NCBI GenBank assembly: GCA_045612885.1
Contig: JAZKZZ010000029.1
Location: forward strand, 1 to 30,681
Origin: RGIG6178 sp045612885
GTDB taxonomy: Bacteria; Bacillota_I; Bacilli_A; RFN20; DUOF01
Length of the DNA stretch: 30,681 nt
Direction of reading: 5' to 3'
Shown here: piece by piece, positions 7,437 to 15,587 of the stretch
Layout: each line of letters opens with the position of its first letter
Position numbering within the stretch: position 1 is the stretch's first letter
The notes under the pieces: model-generated
What the model was told of the DNA's origin: nothing
Seen by the model: only the letters and a program-made list of their open reading frames with translations
Databases searched by the model: none
Made by a program: the position numbers and the translations under genes

Positions 7437-9804
7437 AAAAGTTATTAGAATTGTTTTTAGTATTAAACATATCCATCCAATCGTTTATTGTAGAAATGTT
7501 TTCTACTACATTTTCATCATTTAAAATATTTTGATTTTCTGCTGCTGCATTTACAATATCTGCAGTAGTAGCTATTTCTTCAGTTGGTTTTTTTACATCA
7601 TCATCTTCGAATAAACTCTCCCAAGATAAATCAGCATCATTTAACCAATCATCAATATTTATATCATCAAAATCATCTTTCTTTTTAGTTTCTTTTAACA
7701 TAAATGATGAATCGTCATCATCGTCATCGTCGTCATCGAATGAAGTGTTCTTGCCAGATGAAAATGATTCATCGACACTATCTTTGTCTAGCAATGAATA
7801 CACATCAACATGTTCTAATTTATACATAGCATCATTTTTACATCTAATTGCTATATCATAATATCCATCTACATCGAAAGTGAATACATTTGGATTCCAT
7901 TTAATATCAACTTTTTGTTCTCCTTTAATATATGAAGGATCTTCCCAGAATTTTACTTGATGTAATTTAGCAGGTTGTTGTCTTAAAAGTTTAACAATAG
8001 ATGTACCTTCTGGTAAAGTTAATAATTCTTCAGGTTTGATAAGTGCTCTACTATTTAATGTATATGAGATACTTTCTTTTCCATCATATCCTACAGAGAT
8101 ATTCTTTTCTCTTGTGGTTTTTTCACCACATATTTTAGAGAAGTATTCAGCAGTTTCATTATCGTTACTCGCTAAGAATACTTGCATGTTACAGTTACTA
8201 CTAATAATTTTTGCTACATCAGCAGTGTATTTGGCATTAAGTTGAGATAGTGCTTGGATAATAAGCATAAAGGAGATACCTCTACTTCTTGCAACAGTAA
8301 TCTTGTTATCCATACCAGGAATAACTGGCATGTTAGCAAATTCATCTACGATAAAGTTAACAGGGTGAGGACAAGCACCATTTTTACCTTCAGGTCCACT
8401 AGCAAGTTCTACTAATGATTTATATGCTTGAGTAATAAATAGTGAAGCAAATACGTGTCTATTTTCTTTTTCATCAGGGATGATTAAGAATACTACTGTA
8501 GGTTTTCTACCGATATTTTTAAAGTCAATATCGTTATTACATGTTATATATTGAATATCTGGATCTGCAAATGGAGTTAAATCAGCAAGCGCAGTAGAGA
8601 TAATAGATTCTCTAGTTCCAGATTCTGGAGCGTTTATTGCGGCAGAGGCAATTCTTTTTGCGTTACTAGAAGAGTCTCTTATATTAAAGTAAGATTTCAA
8701 TAAATCCACTCTTAATGAAAGAATTGAGGAAACTGTTCCTAAGTTAAATCTAGATGAAGTGATGCCCAAATCTTTAATTTCGCTATCTTCTAGCATAGCA
8801 AGCAACAAACCTTGAACCATACTTTTACCAGATTTTACCCAATATGGGTCATTTGCTTTTCTTTGAGATTCAGCGTAAACAGTATCTACTAAATCATTTA
8901 TTGATTCTTGTGCTTTTGCTTTTAATGAGTTTGTTCTTCTTTCTGCTTCTATCATAGCATCTCTAGCATTAGAGAATGCATATCCACCAAACTCAAACCA
9001 AACTTCTTTATAATATTCTTTAGAAGATGTTAATTTCAATCTAGGATAAGATTCTAATTTATCTGTATGTCTTTTAATTAAAGACTTTTGTTCTATTGCC
9101 TCTTGATATTCACAATAGGCCATGTGACATGGGTTCCAACAACTTGATTTTTTTAATGGTTCTCTAAGGTTTATGGAAATTATGTCATAACCGTTAGCTT
9201 TATATAATCTAGTTTGAGAATGATATAATTCACCTTTTGGGTCAGTTACTACAATTGAAGGGTGTAATCTACTTCTTCCTAATAATTGCATTGTTGGTAT
9301 AACGAAACGGATTGTTTTACCTGAACCAGTAGATCCAATAATTAAGCAGTGATATTCACCCTTATAGTTTGCATATGTTTTATGTCCGATTCTTTTTGTT
9401 TGTACTACAAATCCATTTATGTCTTTACTATGTGCTTCATCATAGGAACATCTAGTAAATAAGGTATCAACCTCTCTATCTGTTAACCATCTAGCACTAC
9501 CTTTTTGGTCGGATTTAACATCATAATCACCTTGAGTCATATTTCGTGGCACCCCTGTATCAGAAGATTTAGTAGATGCAAACATCCAAATCGCTAGCAT
9601 ACTAAAAGTTAAAATCACAGAAATTGTTAAAGATATCCCGAATGACTCATCCAGTCCTAAAAGATCCCCAAGAACATTTAATTCAGATGGTACATCCACC
9701 ACTGAGGGTAGTATAAAACCAACAGCAACAGATATACCTACCAATATTAAAAATATGATGAGATATTTACCAAAACCACTTTTCTTTGTATTTTTATCAC
9801 TCAT
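7435..9804 (-). CDS. VirD4/TraG-type type IV coupling protein (T4CP), no other secretion genes nearby
   Basis: Coupling proteins are hexameric membrane ATPases that hand DNA or protein substrates to a type IV secretion channel. From ATG 9804 the protein has 789 residues. Two hydrophobic helices lie at about 12-30 and 55-75, the usual T4CP anchor. Walker A GSTGSGKT is at 157-164, followed by V-V-T-D-P-K-G-E-L, and Walker B F-I-V-D-E-F with Asp487-Glu488, followed by the arginine-containing A-R-S-R-G stretch and I-Q-A-L-S-Q-L typical of TraG/VirD4. The last ~110 residues are acidic and low-complexity, with nine aspartates in a row (690-698). The start is set by AAGGAT upstream of ATG; the in-frame GTG three codons earlier abuts that site. 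No relaxase, VirB4 or VirB6 gene is in the window; flanks are housekeeping genes. It could be the end of an old conjugative element or a stably kept lone gene. Confidence 0.9.
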   Translation of the reverse strand: MSDKNTKKSGFGKYLIIFLILVGISVAVGFILPSVVDVPSELNVLGDLLGLDESFGISLTISVILTFSMLAIWMFASTKSSDTGVPRNMTQGDYDVKSDQKGSARWLTDREVDTLFTRCSYDEAHSKDINGFVVQTKRIGHKTYANYKGEYHCLIIGSTGSGKTIRFVIPTMQLLGRSRLHPSIVVTDPKGELYHSQTRLYKANGYDIISINLREPLKKSSCWNPCHMAYCEYQEAIEQKSLIKRHTDKLESYPRLKLTSSKEYYKEVWFEFGGYAFSNARDAMIEAERRTNSLKAKAQESINDLVDTVYAESQRKANDPYWVKSGKSMVQGLLLAMLEDSEIKDLGITSSRFNLGTVSSILSLRVDLLKSYFNIRDSSSNAKRIASAAINAPESGTRESIISTALADLTPFADPDIQYITCNNDIDFKNIGRKPTVVFLIIPDEKENRHVFASLFITQAYKSLVELASGPEGKNGACPHPVNFIVDEFANMPVIPGMDNKITVARSRGISFMLIIQALSQLNAKYTADVAKIISSNCNMQVFLASNDNETAEYFSKICGEKTTREKNISVGYDGKESISYTLNSRALIKPEELLTLPEGTSIVKLLRQQPAKLHQVKFWEDPSYIKGEQKVDIKWNPNVFTFDVDGYYDIAIRCKNDAMYKLEHVDVYSLLDKDSVDESFSSGKNTSFDDDDDDDDDSSFMLKETKKKDDFDDINIDDWLNDADLSWESLFEDDDVKKPTEEIATTADIVNAAAENQNILNDENVVENISTINDWMDMFNTKNNSNNF

Positions 9805-9822
9805 AATAGCCACATCCTTACA

Positions 9823-9842
9823 GTTTATATTATAATATAAAC
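9823..9842. promoter_or_regulatory. 20-bp perfect palindrome holding overlapping back-to-back -10 boxes
   Basis: Bases 9823-9842 read the same on both strands. TATAAT occurs at 9831-9836 on the + strand and, overlapping it, at 9834-9829 on the - strand. It lies between the divergent coupling protein gene (start 9804) and rlmD (start 9893). -35 boxes are weak on both sides (CTTTAA at a 17-base spacing for the - strand), so the assignment as a symmetric divergent promoter rests mainly on the palindrome and the position. Confidence 0.5.
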
Positions 9843-9892
9843 GGATTTAATTTAAAGGATTATTTACCTAAATTTTATTAAGAGGTGGAAAC

Positions 9893-11236
9893 ATGAATAA
9901 GATTATTGAAGGAATATGTGTAGATTATACTTACGATGGTAAAGGAATAGTTAAAGGTGAAGGTATTACTGCTTTTGTAGATAATATTATAGTAGGTGAA
10001 AAGGCTAAAGTAGAAATAATATATCAAAGTAAAAATTCGACGATAGGAAAAGTAAAAGACTTTATAGTAAAAAGCGAAAAAAGAGTGACTCCTAAATGTA
10101 AGATTTGTAATCAATGTGGAGGATGTGCAATTCAACATATGTCATATGATGCTCAATTAGATTTTAAACGTAATCATGTTAAAGATTGTTTAAATAAAAT
10201 AGGGCATATAAATGTTGATGTTAATGAAACTATTGGAATGGATAATCCTTATGAATATAGAAATAAAACACAAGTTCCTTTCAAAGAAAAAAAAGGAAAA
10301 TTAAAATATGGATTTTATAAGGAAGATAGTCACGATATTATACCTTTCACTCATTGTTTAATCCAATCTAATTTAGCAGATGAAATATTATCATGTATTA
10401 AAGAATTAATGATTAAATTTAAGATATCAGCGTATGATGAAGATAAAAGAAGTGGAGTTATAAGACATGTTTTAATTAGAGTTGGAGTTCATACAAATGA
10501 AGCTATGGTGGTATTAGTTACTAATGAAATCAACTTTCATAATAGAAAGATGTTAGTTAAAGAAATATTAAAGAATTTTCCTAGTGTTAAAACAATAGTT
10601 CAAAACATTAATGTACGTGATACTAATGTGATTTTGGGAGAAAAAGAATTTATATTATTTGGTAAAGGATATATAGAAGATAGTTTACTTGATGTGAAAT
10701 TTAAAATCTCAAGCAAGTCTTTCTATCAAGTAAATCCTATGCAGACTGAAGTGTTATATTCCAAAGCCATAGAACTGGCAAATCTCAATAAAAATCACGT
10801 TGTTCTAGATGCTTATTGTGGAATAGGAACTATTGGATTACTCGCTTCCAAACATGTTAAGCATGTTGTTGGAGTAGAAATAGTAAAACAAGCAATTATA
10901 GACGCTAAAAATAATGCACATTTAAATAATATTAATAACGCAGAATTTATTTGTGATGATGCTAGTAAATTTATGGTAGATTTAGCTAAAACAAACGAAA
11001 AAATGGATGTTGTATTTTTAGATCCACCAAGAAAAGGGTTGGATAAGCCGCTTATCGAGTCTTTGCTTAAACTAAAACCAGAAACTATTGTATATATTTC
11101 TTGTAATCCATCAACATTAGCTAGAGATCTTGCATCTTTAAAAGAAGATTATGATATAAAGAAAGTACAACCTGTAGATATGTTTCCACATACATATCAT
11201 GTTGAGACTGTAGTGCTTTTAAAAAGGAAAAATTAA
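9893..11236 (+). CDS. rlmD: 23S rRNA (uracil-5-)-methyltransferase, RlmD/RlmCD type
   Basis: It transfers a methyl group from S-adenosylmethionine to C5 of a uridine in 23S rRNA (U1939 in the RlmD case; the Bacillus RlmCD form also does U747). The N-terminal ~60 residues form a TRAM RNA-binding domain. Four cysteines for the [4Fe-4S] cluster are at 69, 72, 75 and 78 (C-x2-C-x2-C-G-G-C). The SAM motif V-L-D-A-Y-C-G-I-G-T-I-G, then D-P-P-R-K-G-L-D, and the catalytic I-S-C-N-P with Cys404 follow in order. At 447 residues it has the family's usual length. AGAGGTGG precedes the ATG. RlmC, RlmD and RlmCD cannot be told apart with certainty from the sequence alone. Confidence 0.9.
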   Translation: MNKIIEGICVDYTYDGKGIVKGEGITAFVDNIIVGEKAKVEIIYQSKNSTIGKVKDFIVKSEKRVTPKCKICNQCGGCAIQHMSYDAQLDFKRNHVKDCLNKIGHINVDVNETIGMDNPYEYRNKTQVPFKEKKGKLKYGFYKEDSHDIIPFTHCLIQSNLADEILSCIKELMIKFKISAYDEDKRSGVIRHVLIRVGVHTNEAMVVLVTNEINFHNRKMLVKEILKNFPSVKTIVQNINVRDTNVILGEKEFILFGKGYIEDSLLDVKFKISSKSFYQVNPMQTEVLYSKAIELANLNKNHVVLDAYCGIGTIGLLASKHVKHVVGVEIVKQAIIDAKNNAHLNNINNAEFICDDASKFMVDLAKTNEKMDVVFLDPPRKGLDKPLIESLLKLKPETIVYISCNPSTLARDLASLKEDYDIKKVQPVDMFPHTYHVETVVLLKRKN

Positions 11237-11250
11237 TATAAAAATATTTA

Positions 11251-11287
11251 AAAATTCATTATTTAAAACAAATGATGAATTTTTTTT
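11251..11287 (+). terminator. rlmD terminator
   Basis: 14-bp AT-rich stem with one G-U pair (11251-11264 with 11270-11283), loop AAAAC, followed by a T-run to 11287. Confidence 0.75.
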
Positions 11288-11304
11288 GTTTAATTAGCCA
11301 TTAA

Positions 11305-11333
11305 TTGAAAAAAAACAATTATTTCTGTACTAT
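11305..11333 (+). promoter_or_regulatory. hppA promoter
   Basis: TTGAAA at 11305-11310, 17-base spacer, TACTAT at 11328-11333; the ribosome binding site AAGGAGAAG and ATG 11363 follow. Confidence 0.6.
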
Positions 11334-11362
11334 ATGAATATAAATAAAAAAGGAGAAGTATT

Positions 11363-13477
11363 ATGAACGAAACATTATGTTTTATTATTGCGCTAATTGT
11401 ATCATTAGTTGCATTCATTGTTGCATTCGTATTCTTTCATTCAATTAGAAAGAAGGATGTAGAAAATCCCGAAATTAAACGTGTTGGTGGTTTAATTAAA
11501 AAGGGTGCTCGTGTATTCTTAACAAAAGAATATAAAATCTTAGCAGTATTTGCTGCGGTTGTGTTTGTTTTAATATTGTTATTATTGCCTGTTCCAATTT
11601 GGCAACAAGATAGTTTTAAAGACATATTAAAAGACAATATAGCTATGGGTGGTGCTTATGTGTTTGGTACAGTATTAAGTGCTATAGCAGGTGTTATTGG
11701 CATTGAAGTAGCTACTAACTCTAATATGAGATGTGCTGAAAGTGCTAAAAAAGGTATTAGACCAGCATTCAATACAGGATTCCGTGGGGGTGCTGTTATG
11801 GGAATGGCAGTTGTAGGATTAGGATTAATCGGTGTTACTGCTGTATATTGGTTAACTCATTCATCTACAATTTTATTAGGATTTAGCTTTGGTGCTAGTT
11901 CATTAGCGTTATTTGCTAAAGTTGGTGGAGGAATCTTTACTAAAACTGCTGATATTAGTGCTGATTTGGCTGGAAAAGTTGAATTAAATATTCCTGAAGA
12001 TGATCCAAGAAACCCTGCTGTTATTGCAGACAATGTTGGGGATAATGTTGGAGATGTTGCTGGTATGGGTGCTGATTTGTTTGATTCGAATGTGGCTGCA
12101 TTTGCTGCTACTGTAACAATAGCATCTACAATAAGTGCTTTTATTGGAAAAGAAAATTATATACCTTTAATATTCTTATATTCAGCTTTAGGATTACTTG
12201 CTTCAATTATTGGAGTATTAGTAGCTAGAATTGGTAAAAACGGTTCACCAACAAAAGCTTTAAATAATTCTACATATGTAACAACAGGATTATTCTTGGC
12301 TTTAACATCATTTACAACAATATTCTTGAATTTTGATTATAAGTGGAATATTTGGGGAGCTACAGCTCTAGGATTACTTGTAGGAGTTATTATTGGTGTT
12401 GCTACAGATTACTTTACTAACGACGCTAGAAAACCGGTTAAAGAATGTGCTAAGGCTAGTGAACTTGGACCTGCATTTACAGTGTTATCTGGTACTAGTT
12501 ATGGATTTTTAAGTAGTTTTCCTGCAATGGTAGGTATCGCTGTTTCAGCATTAGTTGCATATAAATTATGTGAACCTATATGTGAGGGAATTTCAGGAGG
12601 TATGTTTGGTATCTCGATGGCTGCAGTTGGTATGTTATCAATTGTTGCTATGATTGTTTCAAATGACGCTTATGGACCAATAGTTGATAATGCTAGAGGT
12701 TTAGCAGAAATGGGTGGTTTAGATGAAAAAGTAATTGAGATTACAGATGAATTAGATAGTGCTGGTAATACAGTTAAAGCTATTACAAAAGGATTCTCAA
12801 TTTCTGCTGCTGGTTTAACAGTTATTTCACTTCTTGGTGCATTTATGGCTGAAGTAAATACTAAAGTGCTTGAACTTGGAGGTAATTATGATTTATTAAC
12901 TGGCTTTGATGTTATGGATCCAATTGTATTTTTCGGTATTTTAATAGGATCTACAATTCCTGCAGTATTCTCTGCATTATTAATAAAAGGTGTTGATCGT
13001 AACGCTCAAAGAATGTTAAAAGAAATCCATCATCAATTTGATACAATTGAAGGATTAAAAGAAGGTAAAAAAGGAGTTAATCCTGATTATGATAAGTGTA
13101 TAGCTATAGCTACACATGGTGCTGTTAAAGAATTAGTAGTAGCTGGTGGAGTGACCATAGTATGTACATTATTGGTAGGATTTATTGGTGGAGTTAAGGC
13201 TATTGGTGGATTCCTATTAGGTAATATAGTTGTAGGCTTATTCCTAGCATTATATATGTCTAATACAGGTGGATTATGGGATAACTCTAAAAAGTATATT
13301 GAAGCAGGACATAATGGCGGAAAAGGAAGTGTAGCTCATAAAGCTGGAGTAGTAGGAGATACAATTGGAGATCCATTCAAAGATACAGCAGGACCATCAA
13401 TTAATACTCAAATTACTGTAGTATCACTTATTGCTTCACTATTATCTTTAATCTTCTTAACATGTTCAATTTTCTAA
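11363..13477 (+). CDS. hppA: Membrane-bound H+-translocating pyrophosphatase, K+-independent type
   Basis: This integral membrane enzyme hydrolyses PPi and pumps ions out of the cytoplasm; 704 residues with about 16 hydrophobic helices is the family norm. The substrate-binding loop begins at D223 with repeated D-N-V-G-D motifs followed by G-M-G-A-D-L-F-D-S (to 242). A second acidic motif is V-S-N-D-A-Y-G-P-I-V-D-N-A-R-G, and the C-terminal one is K-A-G-V-V-G-D-T-I-G-D-P-F-K-D-T. In the G-N-T-x-(A/K)-x-x-(G/T)-K-G segment this protein has Lys472 and Thr475, the pair found in K+-independent enzymes, which are proton pumps; known Na+-pumping forms are K+-dependent with Ala at the first site. So H+ pumping without K+ is predicted. 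It has its own promoter and terminator. Its substrate can come from PPDK at 4241 and from biosynthesis. Confidence 0.97.
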   Translation: MNETLCFIIALIVSLVAFIVAFVFFHSIRKKDVENPEIKRVGGLIKKGARVFLTKEYKILAVFAAVVFVLILLLLPVPIWQQDSFKDILKDNIAMGGAYVFGTVLSAIAGVIGIEVATNSNMRCAESAKKGIRPAFNTGFRGGAVMGMAVVGLGLIGVTAVYWLTHSSTILLGFSFGASSLALFAKVGGGIFTKTADISADLAGKVELNIPEDDPRNPAVIADNVGDNVGDVAGMGADLFDSNVAAFAATVTIASTISAFIGKENYIPLIFLYSALGLLASIIGVLVARIGKNGSPTKALNNSTYVTTGLFLALTSFTTIFLNFDYKWNIWGATALGLLVGVIIGVATDYFTNDARKPVKECAKASELGPAFTVLSGTSYGFLSSFPAMVGIAVSALVAYKLCEPICEGISGGMFGISMAAVGMLSIVAMIVSNDAYGPIVDNARGLAEMGGLDEKVIEITDELDSAGNTVKAITKGFSISAAGLTVISLLGAFMAEVNTKVLELGGNYDLLTGFDVMDPIVFFGILIGSTIPAVFSALLIKGVDRNAQRMLKEIHHQFDTIEGLKEGKKGVNPDYDKCIAIATHGAVKELVVAGGVTIVCTLLVGFIGGVKAIGGFLLGNIVVGLFLALYMSNTGGLWDNSKKYIEAGHNGGKGSVAHKAGVVGDTIGDPFKDTAGPSINTQITVVSLIASLLSLIFLTCSIF

Positions 13478-13500
13478 AACATTGAATGTATAATTTTATA

Positions 13501-13529
13501 AAGAGTCGAAAATTTTTCGACTCTTTTTT
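13501..13529 (+). terminator. hppA terminator
   Basis: Stem AAGAGTCGA (13501-13509) / TCGACTCTT (13517-13525), loop AAATTTT, followed by a T-run. Confidence 0.9.
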
Positions 13530-13541
13530 ATTGGTAAATGT

Positions 13542-13569
13542 TTGTTGAGTAAGGATATTTTGTTATCAT
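13542..13569 (+). promoter_or_regulatory. Probable promoter of the GDPD gene (extended -10)
   Basis: TTGTTG at 13542-13547, 16-base spacer, and TGtTATCAT (-10 hexamer at 13564-13569). Confidence 0.5.
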
Positions 13570-13589
13570 TTTTTTAGTGAGATGATTAT

Positions 13590-14546
13590 ATGAAAAAGAG
13601 ATTTAATATAGGAATTATAATATCGTTAGTATTAACTATTATGTTTTTATTTGTGGATTGTTTGCCTTTTAACAAAGTGAATGAAGATAATATGTTTTTA
13701 GAAAATAAAATTTTAATAAGTGCACATAGAGGAGGGGCTTTTTTAAATCCAGAGAATACAAAAAAGGCTTTTGATTATGTGATTTTGGAAACTGATTATG
13801 TTGATATCGTAGAAATAGATGTGAGATTAACTAAGGATAATATAATAGTGATTAATCATGATAGTGATATAAATAGAATGGCTTTGGATGAAAAAGATGA
13901 ATTAGTGAATATTGAGGAACATACATATTTAGAATTACAAAATTATAATTTAGGAAGAAATTTTATTAATAGAGATGGTGAAAAAAAGTACTATAATTAC
14001 TCTATTAATCAGGCTAAAGAAGAAGGATTGACAATAATGTCATTAGAAGAGTTTCTTCATAGATATAAAGAGAGTAGAAATATTAAGTTGTTTTTAGAAA
14101 TTAAAGAGTCAAAGAATAAAGGAAAGTCTATTGTGGATAAAATAAATGAAATGTTTAACACAGACTTTGGTTGGTGGAAAGAAAGAACAATTATTATAAC
14201 TTTTGATGATGAATTAATTGATTATGTTGATAAAAAATATCCAGATTTAAGTATAGGAGCTTTAGGAGATAAAGTGGTAGAACAAATCGTATATAACAAA
14301 ATAGGATTAGATTCCCTTTATAAACCTAATTTTGATAATATACAAATTCCATATAACGAAAAAGCGAAAAAGCGAAAAATTAATGTTGCTACTAAGTCAA
14401 TTGTGAAAAATGCACATAAGCATAATCAATCAGTAACTTATTGGGGAGTTAATAATAAAGAAGATATGATAAAAATAATCAATCTAGGGGTAGATGTTAT
14501 AACTACAGATGCTCCAGATATTTTAAAAGAATTATTAAACAGATAA
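13590..14546 (+). CDS. Membrane-anchored glycerophosphodiester phosphodiesterase (GDPD)
   Basis: GDPD enzymes hydrolyse glycerophosphodiesters to glycerol-3-phosphate and an alcohol, using a TIM barrel and a divalent metal. The active-site signature is complete: His46-Arg47 in A-H-R-G-G, N-P-E-N-T at 53-57, Glu75 and Asp77 in E-I-D-V-R-L-T-K-D, and His90 in I-N-H-D. The C-terminal barrel end (V-T-Y-W-G-V-N-N...G-V-D-V-I-T-T-D-A-P) is also typical. Residues 6-24 form a hydrophobic helix after M-K-K-R, so the enzyme is probably anchored in the membrane with its domain outside; a Cys at residue 24 (F-V-D-C) is not a good lipobox. Likely substrates are phospholipid or lipoteichoic acid breakdown products; which one is not visible. 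It has a weak ribosome binding site (GTGAGATG). Confidence 0.92.
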   Translation: MKKRFNIGIIISLVLTIMFLFVDCLPFNKVNEDNMFLENKILISAHRGGAFLNPENTKKAFDYVILETDYVDIVEIDVRLTKDNIIVINHDSDINRMALDEKDELVNIEEHTYLELQNYNLGRNFINRDGEKKYYNYSINQAKEEGLTIMSLEEFLHRYKESRNIKLFLEIKESKNKGKSIVDKINEMFNTDFGWWKERTIIITFDDELIDYVDKKYPDLSIGALGDKVVEQIVYNKIGLDSLYKPNFDNIQIPYNEKAKKRKINVATKSIVKNAHKHNQSVTYWGVNNKEDMIKIINLGVDVITTDAPDILKELLNR

Positions 14547-14548
14547 CT

Positions 14549-14575
14549 AAGTGTGTGAATAACCATACACTTTTT
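14549..14575 (+). terminator. GDPD terminator
   Basis: Stem AAGTGTGTG (14549-14557) / CATACACTT (14564-14572) with one G-U pair, loop AATAAC, T-run after it. Confidence 0.75.
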
Positions 14576-14615
14576 ATTTTAAAGAATAAATTAAAGTAGA
14601 AAGTGAGGTGAAAAC

Positions 14616-14999
14616 ATGGATTTCGAAAATACAGGAAATGTATACAGTGATGATACTCAAGCAAATTTATTGGCAACAGATACTGTAACTTTTGCAATTG
14701 CTCAAGAAGGAGTTATTACAATGACTAAAGTTGTAGATAGACCAGGAGAATTATACTTCCGAGGTGATGAAATTACATTTACTATAACTATTACTAATAA
14801 TGGAACAGTTGCTGCTAATAACTTATTCTTTGTAGATGAAATTGATGAAAGTGTAGTACCGTTAGTAGGAACAAACTATGAAGTTACTACTACAAGTGGA
14901 ACTGTGACAAGTGCCGCTAATCCAATTAATATTAACAATATTGATATTCCTGCAGGAGGAACTGTTACTATTATCATTGTAGGAAGAATAGCAGAATAA
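14616..14999 (+). CDS. Small DUF11-domain protein without signal peptide
   Basis: The 127-residue protein is beta-rich and Thr/Val-rich. Residues about 30-127 match the DUF11 (conserved repeat) pattern: a first strand with M-T-K-V-V-D, then G-D-E-I-T-F-T-I-T-I-T-N-N-G-T-V-A-A-N-N-L, a V-D-E-I-D turn, and the closing I-P-A-G-G-T-V-T-I-I-I-V-G. The first ~30 residues look like a strand of a preceding repeat (N-T-G-N-V...L-L-A-T-D-T-V-T-F). DUF11 proteins are usually large exported surface proteins; this one has a single repeat, no signal peptide, no membrane segment and no sorting motif. GAGGTG precedes the ATG. The next gene, encoding a Cys-rich protein, begins 15 bases after the stop, so the two form an operon. 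A structural role is inferred. Confidence 0.75.
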   Translation: MDFENTGNVYSDDTQANLLATDTVTFAIAQEGVITMTKVVDRPGELYFRGDEITFTITITNNGTVAANNLFFVDEIDESVVPLVGTNYEVTTTSGTVTSAANPININNIDIPAGGTVTIIIVGRIAE

Positions 15000-15014
15000 T
15001 TAAGGAGGAAAAGT

Positions 15015-15428
15015 ATGAATTGTAATTGTTTAGTAAAAACAAGTACGGCCTCTTTATATAAAAATAGACAATTAATAACTCAAGCAAGTGCAAACTTTAT
15101 TGTTTGTAGTGGCAGTGAACCAGTTAACGATATTAATTTACAATTAGGATATAGTTGTTGTGGAAATATATTAAGGATATGTTCTTTTATTAAAAATGAT
15201 AATAGTACATATATAAATAGTGCAATATTAAGAGTTAGAGTGTGTTGTATAAATAAGTGTTGTGCTAATAATTGTAGATGTAGAGAATTTAATTTGTGCG
15301 GTTTGGGTCAGAATGCAACAAGACAAGTGTGTTTCAATTTAAATAGATGTTCATGTAAATGCTATTATATTGAAGCTGAAGTAATTGTTAATAATCAAGT
15401 AGTAGTTAAAGAGAGCCTAACAGTATAA
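15015..15428 (+). CDS. Cysteine-rich small protein, partner of the DUF11 protein
   Basis: I do not recognise the family. The 137-residue protein contains 17 cysteines (about 12%): two at the very N-terminus (C3-x-C5), pairs C-C in the middle, and a dense cluster around residues 76-92 followed by C-S-C-K-C. Between them are strand-like segments such as I-L-R-V-R-V and Y-Y-I-E-A-E-V-I-V. There is no signal peptide or membrane helix and only one histidine-free, zinc-finger-unlike arrangement. The N-terminal cysteine connector plus beta body recalls disulfide-linked fibre subunits such as the Bacillus endospore appendage proteins (DUF3992), but I cannot show homology. Metal storage is the other option. 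AAGGAGG gives it a very strong ribosome binding site, and a terminator follows directly. Confidence 0.7.
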   Translation: MNCNCLVKTSTASLYKNRQLITQASANFIVCSGSEPVNDINLQLGYSCCGNILRICSFIKNDNSTYINSAILRVRVCCINKCCANNCRCREFNLCGLGQNATRQVCFNLNRCSCKCYYIEAEVIVNNQVVVKESLTV

Positions 15429-15437
15429 ATTTTATAT

Positions 15438-15471
15438 AAGAGTGTCTTTTAAAATAAGACATTCTTTTTTT
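15438..15471 (+). terminator. Terminator of the DUF11/Cys-rich operon
   Basis: Stem AAGAGTGTCTT (15438-15448) / AAGACATTCTT (15456-15466) with one G-U pair, loop TTAAAAT, long T-run. Confidence 0.85.
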
Positions 15472-15507
15472 GTTATTATTTCTATATTTAAAAATATATC
15501 CAAATTA

Positions 15508-15536
15508 TTGAACAAATATTATCTTATTGCTAAAAT
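15508..15536 (+). promoter_or_regulatory. Strong promoter of the hydrolase-membrane protein gene
   Basis: TTGAAC at 15508-15513, exactly 17 bases of spacer, and TGcTAAAAT with the -10 hexamer at 15531-15536 (extended -10). Transcription should begin near 15543, placing a GC-rich patch and a hairpin at the 5' end of the mRNA. Confidence 0.7.
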
Positions 15537-15549
15537 TAGGGTACCGGGG

Positions 15550-15587
15550 CATGTTTATTTTTTTGGAATTGAAGCAAAATAAATATG
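15550..15587 (+). promoter_or_regulatory. Hairpin in the 5' leader of the hydrolase mRNA
   Basis: CATGTTTATTTT (15550-15561) pairs with AAAATAAATATG (15576-15587), 12 bp with one wobble, loop of 14 bases. It lies a few bases from the predicted transcript start and about 40 bases before the coding start. There is no U-run, so it is not a terminator; a stability or regulatory element is possible. Confidence 0.5.

Noticed and set aside
9878..10138. Antisense frame over the start of rlmD
   Set aside because: Tyr/Phe-rich shadow of AT-rich sequence, overlapping the rlmD ribosome binding site and TRAM domain.
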